Notes under the pieces: model-generated
Database searches by the model: none
What the model was told of the DNA's origin: nothing
The model's input: the letters and a program-made list of their open reading frames with translations, nothing else
Made by a program: the position numbers and the translations under genes
Shown here: positions 25,631 through 34,076 of the stretch, piece after piece
Numbering within the stretch: the stretch's first letter is position 1
Layout of the letters: every line of letters starts with the position of its first letter
NCBI RefSeq assembly: GCF_003367245.1
Contig: NZ_QRGR01000034.1
Span: 1-64,000 of the forward strand
DNA: 64,000 bases
DNA from: Pontibacter diazotrophicus
GTDB taxonomy: Bacteria; Bacteroidota; Bacteroidia; Cytophagales; Hymenobacteraceae
Direction of reading: 5' to 3'

Positions 25631-25813
25631 ATGAAAATTGTAATCCTTCTTTTCGCTTTCTCATTCGGGTTTAGTGCCAATGTTAAAAAGTCAGCAGACG
25701 ACTTAAAAGCAATCTCTATAAGAAATGAGATAAAGCAAAATCAGAATGAGCTAAAAAGATTCCAGCACCATCCTAACATGCTGCCGGAGGTAGAGATTAT
25801 TGCTGAGAACTGA
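25631..25813 (+). CDS. Small secreted peptide 1 (60 aa), tandem family
   Basis: The product is a 60-residue peptide beginning MKIVILLFAFSFGFSANVKK, with a basic start, a hydrophobic core and a likely Sec cleavage near FSA-N. The mature part is charged and helical (SADDLKAISIRNEIKQNQNE) and ends QHHPNMLPEVEIIAEN. The C-terminal HHxNxLPxVEIxAE pattern recurs in peptide 2, and the MKI(V/I)xLLFA leader recurs in all three. LPEVEIIAE resembles the segment found before TonB-dependent receptor plugs in Bacteroidota (family knowledge), a hint only. It is first of three tandem genes. No known family is recognised. Confidence 0.72.
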   Translation: MKIVILLFAFSFGFSANVKKSADDLKAISIRNEIKQNQNELKRFQHHPNMLPEVEIIAEN

Positions 25814-25865
25814 TCTCTGCCACCACACAATTCGAAACAATTAAAACGCTATAAAAAATACTACT

Positions 25866-26030
25866 ATGAAAATTATCATTCTTCTTTTCGCCATTGTACT
25901 CGCATTCGGAGCAACAGTTAAAAAGTCAGCTTCCGACATTAAAGAGATAAGCACAAGACAAGTGCTGAATGAGTACAAGCATCATGGCAACCTCTTGCCA
26001 GTTGTGGAGATTACTGCCGAGCGCAGTTAG
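25866..26030 (+). CDS. Small secreted peptide 2 (54 aa), paralogue of peptide 1
   Basis: The product is a 54-residue peptide with leader MKIIILLFAIVLAFGATVKK, closely matching peptide 1, then SASDIKEISTRQVLNEYKHH and GNLLPVVEITAERS. Shared positions with peptide 1 include VKKSAxDxKxIS, HHxNxLPxVEIxAE and the leader. The divergent positions change the residue while keeping charge pattern, which argues for a real, selected protein. It starts 52 bases after peptide 1 and is preceded by AAAAAATACTACT, a leader like that before peptide 3. Confidence 0.72.
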   Translation: MKIIILLFAIVLAFGATVKKSASDIKEISTRQVLNEYKHHGNLLPVVEITAERS

Positions 26031-26091
26031 TTAACGAACCTATAACCTGAAAAAAAGAGTACCGCTTACCGCCATTAGTCAAAATACAACT

Positions 26092-26253
26092 ATGAAAATC
26101 ATTGTTCTTTTATTCGCTTTGCTTGCTAGTGTCTGTTTTGCCTGCAAAACCACCTTTGACCAGCGAGAACTCTTAGCGCAACGCCAGCAGTTGCTGGCTA
26201 GTGCTGCTGTACAGGAATCCCCAACGCAACCTCAGACTATAGCCACTATATAG
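26092..26253 (+). CDS. Small secreted peptide 3 (53 aa), shares leader with 1 and 2
   Basis: The product is a 53-residue peptide with the same leader type, MKIIVLLFALLASVCFACKT. The mature region is different: TFDQRELLAQRQQLLASAAV, then QESPTQPQTIATI. The Cys at residue 18 could be a non-canonical lipidation site or the first mature residue. The HH-LP-VEI motif is absent. It lies 61 bases after peptide 2, preceded by CAAAATACAACT. Homologous leader with a divergent mature part suggests a family in which the exported portion varies. Confidence 0.65.
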   Translation: MKIIVLLFALLASVCFACKTTFDQRELLAQRQQLLASAAVQESPTQPQTIATI

Positions 26254-26697
26254 CCTGGGGTTGCACAAGCAGCCCATCCCCTTTTATCGGGGAATAACCT
26301 GATGTTACAAAGGGTTTTATTCCAGCAATAAAACCTTGCAGTTTAAGCATTTTTTATTCCCTTATAGCAAATAATAGCGCTAATGCGCCTGAAATTCCCA
26401 TGTTGCATTACAGCCTTGTGATACCTTTTATAACAGGAACGTCTTCTCTAATTTTACATTGGCTTAAGGAGAAAGGTGCGCTTATGACCTTTATTACCAA
26501 TCCTTTAGAGCGGGAGAAAAGAGAAAGAATATAGGGAAGCCAGCAGGCGTAGGAAAGCTTGGTTTAGTTTTCCCGCTGCTAAAACATGTGTTGCAAACAC
26601 AAGGTGTACGGGAAAAATGTTACTGTAGTGCACCCACAAAGTTCAGCGTTTAGACACAAACGGTAGCAGGTGTGCTTAAAGCAACAGACGTTAGCTG
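26254..26697. other. Region downstream of the peptide array
   Basis: These 444 bases have no convincing gene. There is a short CCCC/GGGG hairpin near 26278-26297 that could end the peptide transcript, followed by a TTTTATT-rich stretch. The first part of the palindrome at 26694-26712 begins at its right end. Confidence 0.4.
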
Positions 26698-26895
26698 ATG
26701 CTCAGCATCAGCCGAACCAGTCAGGAAAAGACAGGAACGGGCATAGCTCGTTTGAATAAAGATAAACAGAAGGAAGAAGAGCAATATCCCTTTATTGATT
26801 ACCAACTTGAGATTGTTTGGTGGCAGGTGAATACCTGGTTAAATCCGAGAGAGCTGTGGCTACCCCAACTGCAGCAACAAATGAAAACAACTTAA
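26698..26895 (+). CDS. Doubtful 65-aa hypothetical protein
   Basis: An open frame of 65 codons encodes a Lys/Glu/Gln-rich N-terminal half and a Trp-rich C-terminal half (QLEIVWWQVNTWLNPRELWL). It has no signal peptide and no recognised family. Its ATG lies inside an 8-bp-arm hairpin (26694-26712), which would hinder initiation. A terminator follows at 26953. The composition is not strongly protein-like, and this may be chance. Confidence 0.28.
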   Translation: MLSISRTSQEKTGTGIARLNKDKQKEEEQYPFIDYQLEIVWWQVNTWLNPRELWLPQLQQQMKTT

Positions 26896-26952
26896 ACAGC
26901 AATAAGAACCAATATGGTGCTTGCTGCCAGACAAAGCTCGACTTCTGAATAA

Positions 26953-26978
26953 AAGCCCGGACCCCACCGGGCTTTTTC
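26953..26978. terminator. Intrinsic terminator
   Basis: The perfect 8-bp stem AAGCCCGG/CCGGGCTT (26953-26960 against 26967-26974) is flanked by A and T runs. It can end plus-strand transcription from the peptide region and minus-strand transcription of the 27060-27611 gene. Confidence 0.8.
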
Positions 26979-27011
26979 TTTTTGCCTACAGGTTCTGCTT
27001 ATAACTTAAAT

Positions 27012-27049
27012 TACCAGCGCTTTTTCGTTTTACCGGCGCTTTTTCGTTC
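27012..27049. repeat. 19-bp tandem duplication
   Basis: TACCAGCGCTTTTTCGTTT (27012-27030) is followed directly by TACCGGCGCTTTTTCGTTC (27031-27049), two differences in 19 bases. It lies just downstream of the minus-strand gene and may be replication slippage. Confidence 0.6.
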
Positions 27050-27059
27050 GCAGGCAAGG

Positions 27060-27611
27060 CTAATTGTCCTTCTTTTTGAAGATGTCGAAGATGCCGGGCT
27101 TCTCTTCCTGCTTCTTTTTATTGTTCTTATTGCCAAAAGGCCAGAGGCGCTTCTTTTCTTTTTTATCTTTTATGAGCACATAGCGCACTGAAATACCGGA
27201 AGAAAGCTGAATCCAGTCGTCGTGGTTGATGTGGAAAGCGGGCTTTACGTCAGCGGAGAGCAGGAAAGGCAGACCATTCACCTTATACTCTACACCAAGA
27301 ATTGCATCGCCTCCTGTAAATACGCCCCTGTCTTTCAGGTTACCGATGTGCGCGCCCGCGCCCAGGTAATAGTTAAAGCGCTTGCCCAGTAGCGGGAAGT
27401 GCCACTCATACAGCCCTGTTGCACTGTAGTCGCGGGCTCCTACGGTTGCAATGGCTTCCAGCGTGCCCCTCTCGTGTAGCTTTTGTTGCAGGGTTACGCC
27501 AAAGCGGTCGCTTTCAATGCGGACACCGGCTGCCGTTCTGTACTTTTGCGCCTCACTTGCTATACTTATCCCGCAGAGCAGGCATACTAGCAACAATAAT
27601 CTTTTAAACAT
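27060..27611 (-). CDS. Secreted/outer-membrane-like hypothetical protein
   Basis: This 183-residue protein has the signal peptide MFKRLLLLVCLLCGISIASE with a likely cut before AQKYRTAAG. The body alternates short amphipathic strands (VRIESDRFGVTLQQKL, GLYEWHFPLLGKRFNYYLGA, FLLSADVKPAFHIN), as in small beta-barrel or porin-like proteins. The tail is Lys-rich (KDKKEKKRLWPFGNKNNKKK). No named family is recognised. ATG 27611 was chosen because it starts the signal peptide. Confidence 0.72.
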   Translation of the reverse strand: MFKRLLLLVCLLCGISIASEAQKYRTAAGVRIESDRFGVTLQQKLHERGTLEAIATVGARDYSATGLYEWHFPLLGKRFNYYLGAGAHIGNLKDRGVFTGGDAILGVEYKVNGLPFLLSADVKPAFHINHDDWIQLSSGISVRYVLIKDKKEKKRLWPFGNKNNKKKQEEKPGIFDIFKKKDN

Positions 27612-27787
27612 AAACCAAGGGTGAGCATTTGTTAGCAGTGGCAGCAAATATCTTACCTGAAAATCAGTTTCAGTATCATTTTGCTAAGCTTCTGCAACTG
27701 CTGTCGCTTTGTAAAAACTTGCTGTTTGTTTTGTGTCTGAAATTCAGTAGCTTACTATACAGTTAATGTGCCTTAGCAGAAAAAACC

Positions 27788-29737
27788 ATGGAAAGAAAAT
27801 TAACCTGGGCCCCTGCTGCGTTTGCAGTGGTGGCCCTGTTCGCTGGCTGCCAGAAAAGCACCACCACCGAAAATCAGACAATGGAGCCGGTGGCGAAGAC
27901 CTACACCATTGAGCAGTTCATGAACACTACCTCCATCGGGGGCAGTGATTTTTCTCCTGACAACGCAAAGATACTCTATTCCAGCAACGAAACAGGTGTT
28001 TACAATGCTTTTGAAGTGCCTGTAGCAGGAGGTGAGCCACGCCAGCTTACCAACTCAACGGACAATTCGGTGTTTGTGGTATCGTACTTCCCAAAAGATG
28101 AGCGTATTTTATACTCCAGCGACAAAGGAGGCGATGAAATCACGCATTTGTACGTCCGCTACCCTGATGGCTCCTCTAAAGACCTGACACCGGAGGCAAA
28201 AGCCAAGGCTGAGTTTGCAGGCTGGAGCCACGACCAGAACAGTTTTTTCTTTGTCTCCAATAAGCGCGACCCGAAGTACTTCGACCTGTATGAAATGGAC
28301 CTGCAAAGCCTCAGCCCAGAACTGGTGATGCAAAATGAGCAGGGTTTTGATGTTGCTGCAATATCAAGAAATAAAAAGTATGTGGCGCTTACAAAGAGCA
28401 TCAACACCAACAGCAGCGACATGTACCTCTATAACACGGAAACGAAGCAGCTGGACAAGTTAACAGATCATCCCGCAGACATTCAATACAGCCCTCAGGC
28501 CTTTACGCCGGACAATAGCAAACTGTACTTCCTGACAAATGAGGAAGGAGAGTTTATGGCACTGAAAAGCTATGACCTGGCCAGCGGAAACACAGCAGAT
28601 GTGGAGAAAGCCGATTGGGACATTATGTACTCTTACTTCTCCCGCGATGGCAAGTACCGTGTGACCGGCATCAACAACGATGCCCGCACAGAGGTGAAAG
28701 TGTATGATACAGCCAGCAACCAGCTGGTGCAACTGCCGGAAGTGCCCGCCGGTGATATAACTGGCGTAGACATTTCGGATAATAGTGAGCTGATGGCGTT
28801 TTACGTGAACAGCCCGACTTCGCCCAGTAACCTCTATGTATATGACTTCGGCAAAGACAAAGCAACACAGCTTACCAACACCATGAACCCGGAGATTGAT
28901 CAGAACGACCTGGTGAATGCGGAGGTAATCCGATACAAATCCTACGATGGGCTGGAAATTCCGGCCCTGCTGCTGAAACCGAAGGATGCAGGGCCTGATA
29001 ACAAGGTGCCGGCGCTGCTCTGGATACATGGGGGCCCCGGTGGCCAGACGCGCCTCAATTACAACGCACTGATGCAGTACCTCGTGAACCACGGCTACGC
29101 CATACTGGCCGTGAACAACCGTGGCAGCTCCGGCTACGGCAAATCGTTTTATGCCGCTGACGATCTGAAACATGGCGATGTAGATTTGAAAGACTGTATT
29201 GAGGCAAAAAATTATCTGGCCGGCACAGATTATGTGGCCGCAGACAAAATCGGAATTATGGGAGGTAGCTACGGGGGCTATATGGTGCTGGCAGGGCTGG
29301 CCTTTACTCCGGATGAGTTTGCCGTAGGTGTTGATCTGTTCGGGGTAGCCAACTGGCTGCGCACGCTGCAAAGTATACCACCTTACTGGGAAGCCATGCG
29401 CGAATCGCTCTACAAAGAATTAGGAGACCCGGCCACTGACTCTGCTGCGCTCTATAACAAATCACCGCTGTTCTTTGCACACCAGATTGAGAAACCGCTC
29501 ATCGTGCTGCAGGGTGCTAACGACCCACGCGTGCTGAAAATAGAGTCGGATGAGATAGTGGCATTAGTAAAAGCCAACAATGTGCCTGTAGAGTATGTGG
29601 TGTTTGATGATGAAGGCCATGGCTTTGTGAAAAAGGAAAATCAGATTGAGGGCTACAGCGCCATCCTGAGTTTTCTGGATACTTACCTGAAAGGAAATAC
29701 CAAAGCTGCAGGTAGTAATGCCAGCAGCAGTAAATAA
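27788..29737 (+). CDS. S9 family peptidase lipoprotein (DPP/acylaminoacyl type)
   Basis: This is a 649-residue serine peptidase. The lipoprotein signal MERKLTWAPAAFAVVALFAGC has Cys21. An N-terminal beta-propeller with TolB/WD-like repeats (FSPDNAKILYSSNETG, FAGWSHDQNSFFFVSN) precedes the alpha/beta-hydrolase domain with WIHGGPGGQ, Ser494 in GGSYGGYM, Asp in GANDPRV and His in DEGHGF. It probably removes dipeptides or acylated residues from peptides in the periplasm. It is the second S9 peptidase lipoprotein in this window. Confidence 0.93.
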   Translation: MERKLTWAPAAFAVVALFAGCQKSTTTENQTMEPVAKTYTIEQFMNTTSIGGSDFSPDNAKILYSSNETGVYNAFEVPVAGGEPRQLTNSTDNSVFVVSYFPKDERILYSSDKGGDEITHLYVRYPDGSSKDLTPEAKAKAEFAGWSHDQNSFFFVSNKRDPKYFDLYEMDLQSLSPELVMQNEQGFDVAAISRNKKYVALTKSINTNSSDMYLYNTETKQLDKLTDHPADIQYSPQAFTPDNSKLYFLTNEEGEFMALKSYDLASGNTADVEKADWDIMYSYFSRDGKYRVTGINNDARTEVKVYDTASNQLVQLPEVPAGDITGVDISDNSELMAFYVNSPTSPSNLYVYDFGKDKATQLTNTMNPEIDQNDLVNAEVIRYKSYDGLEIPALLLKPKDAGPDNKVPALLWIHGGPGGQTRLNYNALMQYLVNHGYAILAVNNRGSSGYGKSFYAADDLKHGDVDLKDCIEAKNYLAGTDYVAADKIGIMGGSYGGYMVLAGLAFTPDEFAVGVDLFGVANWLRTLQSIPPYWEAMRESLYKELGDPATDSAALYNKSPLFFAHQIEKPLIVLQGANDPRVLKIESDEIVALVKANNVPVEYVVFDDEGHGFVKKENQIEGYSAILSFLDTYLKGNTKAAGSNASSSK

Positions 29738-29772
29738 AAACGTAGGGCAGCCTTAAAGGGTGCCTACGTTTC
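29738..29772 (+). terminator. Probable terminator of the S9 peptidase gene
   Basis: The AAACGTAGG/CCTACGTTT stem, with small internal bulges, begins at the stop codon. The T-run is short. Confidence 0.5.
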
Positions 29773-29811
29773 CTGTACTTGAACTAAGTTTATTCTATCT
29801 GAATTACCGCC

Positions 29812-30243
29812 ATGCAAAACATAGACGAACTCACACAGGCGCTGTACCAGAGCATTAGCTTTAAGAAGGGCGCGCGACCAGACCTGCAGCGGCTTAGAGC
29901 GCTGTTTTATGAGGGAGGCAGGCTAGCGAATTGTAATGGAGATCTGCCACAGGAATTCTCGGTACAGCAATTTATAGATGTTGTGGAAGGGCAAATGGAG
30001 ACCGGGAATTTAATTTTCTTTCAGGAGCGGGAGATAGCTTCGAGAACAGAAATATTCGGTAAAATTGCGCATCGCTTTAGCACGTACGAGGCTTTCCTGG
30101 AGGAGAATCAAGCGAAGCCTGTTGCTACAGGCATCAATAGCATACAGTTTATACAGGTGGAAGGCCGCTGGTACGTTTACTCCATGGTCTGGAATGATCA
30201 GGCAGAGGGCAGGATGATACCAGCAAAGTATTTTGAGTCTTAG
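29812..30243 (+). CDS. Hypothetical protein, NTF2/SnoaL-like
   Basis: This 143-residue cytosolic protein has DELTQALYQSISFKKGARPD, LRALFYEGGRLANCNG, FSVQQFIDVVEGQ and the C-terminal IQFIQVEGRWYVYSMVWNDQ. The helix-then-sheet order and the final hydrophobic strand resemble nuclear-transport-factor-2-like proteins. The ligand is unknown. It is convergent with arfB; the two stop codons overlap by 4 bases. Confidence 0.7.
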   Translation: MQNIDELTQALYQSISFKKGARPDLQRLRALFYEGGRLANCNGDLPQEFSVQQFIDVVEGQMETGNLIFFQEREIASRTEIFGKIAHRFSTYEAFLEENQAKPVATGINSIQFIQVEGRWYVYSMVWNDQAEGRMIPAKYFES

Positions 30244-30653
30244 TAATCGCCCCGGAAGCCGCGGTTCGACTTTTTCTCAGCCTGCCGTTTCTTGCCTTCA
30301 AGGCGCCTTCTGACACTAGCCCGGGAAGGCTTTGTGGCTTTGCGCTTCTTCTGCTTGGTGAGGGCCTGCCGCAGCAGTTCATAAAAGCGGTTGATGCAGG
30401 TTTCTTTGTTCCTTAGTTGGGTACGCTCCGTCTGGCAGGTTAACTGCAGGTATCCTTCGTTGTTAATGCGGTTGGCCAGCTTTTCCTGCACCATTGCTTT
30501 TTCCTCCTCCGTCAGTAGCTCAGAGTGCTGCACATCGAACCGCAGTTCTATTTTAGTGGCTACTTTATTTACATTCTGCCCCCCGGCACCCCCACTTCTG
30601 GAGGCCTGAAACTGCAGTTCTCTTTCAAAATCTCTTGTTTGTAAGTCAGTCAT
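30240..30653 (-). CDS. arfB: Peptidyl-tRNA hydrolase ArfB (ribosome rescue)
   Basis: This 137-residue release-factor-like protein rescues stalled ribosomes by hydrolysing peptidyl-tRNA. The catalytic GGQ is in SGGAGGQNVNKVATK, and the C-terminal basic tail (KQKKRKATKPSRASVRRRLE) enters the empty mRNA channel. ATG 30653 (MTDLQTRDFERELQF) fits the family. Sixteen further upstream codons are open but unlikely. Confidence 0.92.
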   Translation of the reverse strand: MTDLQTRDFERELQFQASRSGGAGGQNVNKVATKIELRFDVQHSELLTEEEKAMVQEKLANRINNEGYLQLTCQTERTQLRNKETCINRFYELLRQALTKQKKRKATKPSRASVRRRLEGKKRQAEKKSNRGFRGDY

Positions 30654-30923
30654 ATTACATAAGGATACTGAAAAAAGCCTTGTTCTGATGCGTCTTGACA
30701 AAGACTTTCTGTTTATAAGAAAATATCGCCGTCATACAATAAGAACATACCACTACATTAGGCTGGCCAGAAATCTTTGATAAAGTTAGGCAAAGCAAGA
30801 TAGTTGGATTGGCTATTCTCTATGTGCCCGGTTTTTGTTTTCATATCATCTTTAGGAAGATAGCCGTACTATGAGGTAAGTATTGCATCATGTTCTATTC
30901 ACGCACCACTATAACCTCAAACT

Positions 30924-31307
30924 ATGAACAACAAACCTATTGGCCACAAAGTATGGGCCATCGCAGAGGGCTATATCCCATCCTACGGCAACGGGCCTGA
31001 ACCGGAATTCACAAGTCACGAAACCGCCTGCATCCTGAACACATCTGATCAGGATGCTCATGTTAAAATATGGATCTACTTCAGCGATCGCGATCCGGTG
31101 GGACCTTACGAAGAAACAGTGCCATCCAAACGCACCAAACATATCCGCTTTAACGACCTCAAAGACCCGGAGCCGGTGCCAACAGGCACAGACTATGCCA
31201 GCGTGATAGAGTCGGATATACCGGTGGTGGTACAGCATACCCGCCTTGATTCGCGGCAGGCAGAGAATGCATTGCTCAGCACCATGGCCTTTCCTGTCAA
31301 CGCCTGA
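30924..31307 (+). CDS. Sensory rhodopsin transducer family protein (ASRT-like)
   Basis: This 127-residue soluble beta-sandwich protein belongs to the Anabaena sensory rhodopsin transducer family. It begins GHKVWAIAEGYIPSYGNGPE, followed by FTSHETACILNTSD, VKIWIYFSDRDPVGPYEETV, RTKHIRFNDL and VVQHTRLDSRQAENALL. Homologues occur in many bacteria without rhodopsin and are suggested to bind carbohydrates. Its position just before a GH13 enzyme (11 bases) supports a sugar-related role rather than light sensing. No rhodopsin gene is in the window. Confidence 0.88.
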   Translation: MNNKPIGHKVWAIAEGYIPSYGNGPEPEFTSHETACILNTSDQDAHVKIWIYFSDRDPVGPYEETVPSKRTKHIRFNDLKDPEPVPTGTDYASVIESDIPVVVQHTRLDSRQAENALLSTMAFPVNA

Positions 31308-31318
31308 TTCGCCATAGC

Positions 31319-32977
31319 ATGAGGGAAAAAGATCTTTGGTATAAATCGGGTGTATGGTATGCCCTCGATGTAGAAACATTCCAGGACTCGGACGGAGACG
31401 GCATCGGAGACTTTCAGGGCCTGATCAGCCGCCTGGACTACCTGGCAACGCTGGGCATCACGTGTATCTGGCTTTTGCCATTCTACCCAAGCCCGGGCAG
31501 AGACAATGGCTATGACGTGATGGATTATTACAACGTAGATAAGCGGCTGGGTACTTTAGGTGATTTTACTGCCTTTGTCCGTGAAGCAAAGGAGCGCGGC
31601 ATGCGGGTGGTCGTGGACCTGGTGGTAAATCATACATCTGAACAACACCCCTGGTTTCAGGAGGCCAGGAGGGACAAAACTTCCAAATATTACAACTACT
31701 ACATCTGGCGAAAGGAAAAGCCTGAGGAGTCGCATGCGGAGCCTATGTTTGGCGGTGAAGAAGACGACATCTGGTCTTATGATGAGGTAGCGGAAGAGTA
31801 TTACCTGCACCGGTTTTACAGCCATCAGCCTGACCTGAAAATTGTAAATCCGGAGGTCCATAAAGAGATTTTTAATATCATGGGCTTTTGGCTGGCGCTG
31901 GGAGTGGCAGGTTTTAGAGTAGACGCCGCACACATACTGGTGCAAACCGATAGTGAGGAAGACACAGAGCATTTTTATGAGCTGCTTGATGATATGCGTG
32001 CTTTTATAAACACGCACAGCGAGAACGCTGTCTTACTTGCCGAGGCCACAGGACCTCCCGAGATGATTGGTGATTTCTTCCAAGATGACCACCGGATGCA
32101 CATGGCTTTCAACTTCCTGATGAACCAGCACCTCTTTCATGCGATGGCCTTGCAGGAAGCCGCTCCGCTCAGGAAAGGATTTGAACTGTTGCCTCCCAAA
32201 CCCGAAACCTGCACCTGGCTAAATTTTCTGAGGCACCACGATGAGCTAACGCTGGTAGACCTGGAGAAAAACGAGATACAGGAGGTCTTCAATGCCTTTG
32301 CACCTGAAAAAGACATGCAGATTTTCGGCCACGGCATACGCCGCAGGCTGGCCTCCATGTTGGAAAATGACAGGCAGCGCATTGAACTCTGCTATAGTCT
32401 GCTGTTCAGCCTGCCCGGTACACCGCTCATACAGTATGGTGCTGAAATAGGCATGGGCGATGATTTATCGTTACCCGGCCGCACGAGTGTGCGTACGGCA
32501 ATGCAGTGGTCCTCCACCTCAGTAAACGGGGGCTTTTCCACCGCTCCCCCCGAAAAACACGTACGCCCTGTTATCAGTGAGGGTACCTATGGCTACAGGC
32601 AAGTATCGGTCATGAAACAACAGCGTGATACCTTCTCGCTTCTCAACTGGATGGAGCGCATCATCAGAATCCGAAGACAATGCCATGAAATTGGAAAAGG
32701 AGAGTGGCGCACCATAGATACAGGCAACAAAGCAGTTTTTGCGCATAGTTGCACGCTTCCCTCTGTTTCCACTCTCGTAGCTTTCCATAACCTGGGCAAG
32801 GAGGCCGTTTCGCTTGATTTACCCGGCATTTTCAGCAAAGCATCTGACACAGTAGAGCTCTTAAGTGATCAGGCTTACAGCTACCCCGGTTTAAATGATA
32901 ATGTGCTGGAATTGGGAACTTACGGCTATCGGTGGTTCAGGTTGATACCAGGTATACAGGAAGCTGAAGAGCAGTAG
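31319..32977 (+). CDS. GH13 alpha-amylase family enzyme (trehalose-synthase-like)
   Basis: This 552-residue cytosolic glycoside hydrolase family 13 enzyme starts LWYKSGVWYALDVETFQDSD and has DGDGIGDFQGL. The conserved regions are DLVVNHTS, GFRVDAAHI (nucleophile Asp), LLAEATG (acid/base Glu) and FLRHHDEL (third acidic region). It acts on alpha-glucans or trehalose/maltose. The exact reaction is not fixed. It lies between the rhodopsin-transducer homologue and an LLM oxidoreductase. Confidence 0.9.
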   Translation: MREKDLWYKSGVWYALDVETFQDSDGDGIGDFQGLISRLDYLATLGITCIWLLPFYPSPGRDNGYDVMDYYNVDKRLGTLGDFTAFVREAKERGMRVVVDLVVNHTSEQHPWFQEARRDKTSKYYNYYIWRKEKPEESHAEPMFGGEEDDIWSYDEVAEEYYLHRFYSHQPDLKIVNPEVHKEIFNIMGFWLALGVAGFRVDAAHILVQTDSEEDTEHFYELLDDMRAFINTHSENAVLLAEATGPPEMIGDFFQDDHRMHMAFNFLMNQHLFHAMALQEAAPLRKGFELLPPKPETCTWLNFLRHHDELTLVDLEKNEIQEVFNAFAPEKDMQIFGHGIRRRLASMLENDRQRIELCYSLLFSLPGTPLIQYGAEIGMGDDLSLPGRTSVRTAMQWSSTSVNGGFSTAPPEKHVRPVISEGTYGYRQVSVMKQQRDTFSLLNWMERIIRIRRQCHEIGKGEWRTIDTGNKAVFAHSCTLPSVSTLVAFHNLGKEAVSLDLPGIFSKASDTVELLSDQAYSYPGLNDNVLELGTYGYRWFRLIPGIQEAEEQ

Positions 32978-33079
32978 CGCGCCTCAGTAGAAAAAAGATA
33001 AAACCAGAGGCTATGGCTACAGGTATAGAATCCTGAAAAGCCACAGTACAAGAGAGCAACAAACAATAAAACAAACTCC

Positions 33080-34042
33080 ATGATAAAAATAGGATACCAG
33101 GCGTCGCACGAGCAGTTTAAGCCAAGCGCTTTATTAAAGTACGCCCAAAGGGCTGAACAGGCAGGTTTTCAGAGCTGCAACTCCTCCGACCACTTCCACC
33201 CCTGGAGCCATGAGCAGGGTGAAAGCGGCTTTGCATGGTCGTGGCTGGGTGCTGCGCTGCAAGCGACGAATCTTACCTTCAGCGTAGTAAACGCCCCTGG
33301 CCAACGTTACCATCCGGCCATTATCGCGCAGGCAGCAGCCACGCTGGCCGAGATGTTTCCTAACCGGTTCGATATTGCGCTGGGTACAGGGCAGAACCTG
33401 AACGAGCATATCACAGGTACTGTGTGGCCTGTAAAACAAGACCGCAACACGCGCCTGAGAGAATGTGTAGATATTATCCGGGCCCTCTGGGCTGGTGAGA
33501 CGGTCACGCACCATGGCCTTGTTACAGTAGAGGATGCAACACTTTTCACACGACCTGCGACGCCACCAAGTATTTTAGGAGCAGCCATAACACCGGAGAC
33601 TGCTGAATGGGTAGGAGGCTGGGCTGATGCTCTTCTGACCACCGCCCGTCCGCCGGAAGAGTTGAAAAAAATGGTGGATGCATTTCATAGGGGTGGCGGA
33701 GAAGGCAAACCGATGAACCTGAAAGTAGAAGTTTCGTTTGCTGATTCGGAAGAGGAGGCTGTGCAGGGGGCTTATGAACAGTGGCGTTCTAACATTTTTA
33801 CCAGCAGCGTATTAACAGAGCTGCGTACGGCCAAACAGCTGCAGGAGGCAGCACAGGTGGTTAAGAAAGACATCATGAAAGAGCATGTGCTTATTTCAAC
33901 AGAGCCGGGGCAGTACCAGGAGTGGTTGCAGCAATACATTGATCTTGGCTTTACACAACTTATCCTGCACAACGTAAACCTACAGCAGGAGCATTTTATA
34001 GATTTATTTGGGGAGAAGGTGCTACCTCAACTGGCACGTTAG
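33080..34042 (+). CDS. LLM-class flavin-dependent oxidoreductase (TIGR03885-like)
   Basis: This 320-residue luciferase-like TIM-barrel flavoprotein has MIKIGYQASHEQFKPSALLK, CNSSDHFHPWSHEQGESGF, VVNAPGQRYHPAIIAQAAATL, FDIALGTGQNLNEHITG and ILGAAITPETAEWVGGWADA. This fits the FMN-using subgroup that tends to accompany rhodopsin-transducer and GH13 genes (family knowledge). The substrate is unknown. It follows the GH13 gene by about 100 bases on the same strand. Confidence 0.85.
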   Translation: MIKIGYQASHEQFKPSALLKYAQRAEQAGFQSCNSSDHFHPWSHEQGESGFAWSWLGAALQATNLTFSVVNAPGQRYHPAIIAQAAATLAEMFPNRFDIALGTGQNLNEHITGTVWPVKQDRNTRLRECVDIIRALWAGETVTHHGLVTVEDATLFTRPATPPSILGAAITPETAEWVGGWADALLTTARPPEELKKMVDAFHRGGGEGKPMNLKVEVSFADSEEEAVQGAYEQWRSNIFTSSVLTELRTAKQLQEAAQVVKKDIMKEHVLISTEPGQYQEWLQQYIDLGFTQLILHNVNLQQEHFIDLFGEKVLPQLAR

Positions 34043-34076
34043 CCAGGGTATAGGTAGCGGGTAAAAAAAGAAAGAT

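Noticed and set aside
26503-26556. Short 16-17 codon ATG frame downstream of the peptide array
   Set aside because: No leader similarity to the three peptides and no hydrophobic segment.
27012-27049. Tandem repeat as possible CRISPR unit
   Set aside because: Only two adjacent copies with no spacers between and no cas genes in the window.
28460-29371. 303-codon minus-strand frame within the S9 peptidase
   Set aside because: Antisense shadow of conserved catalytic domain; no family features.
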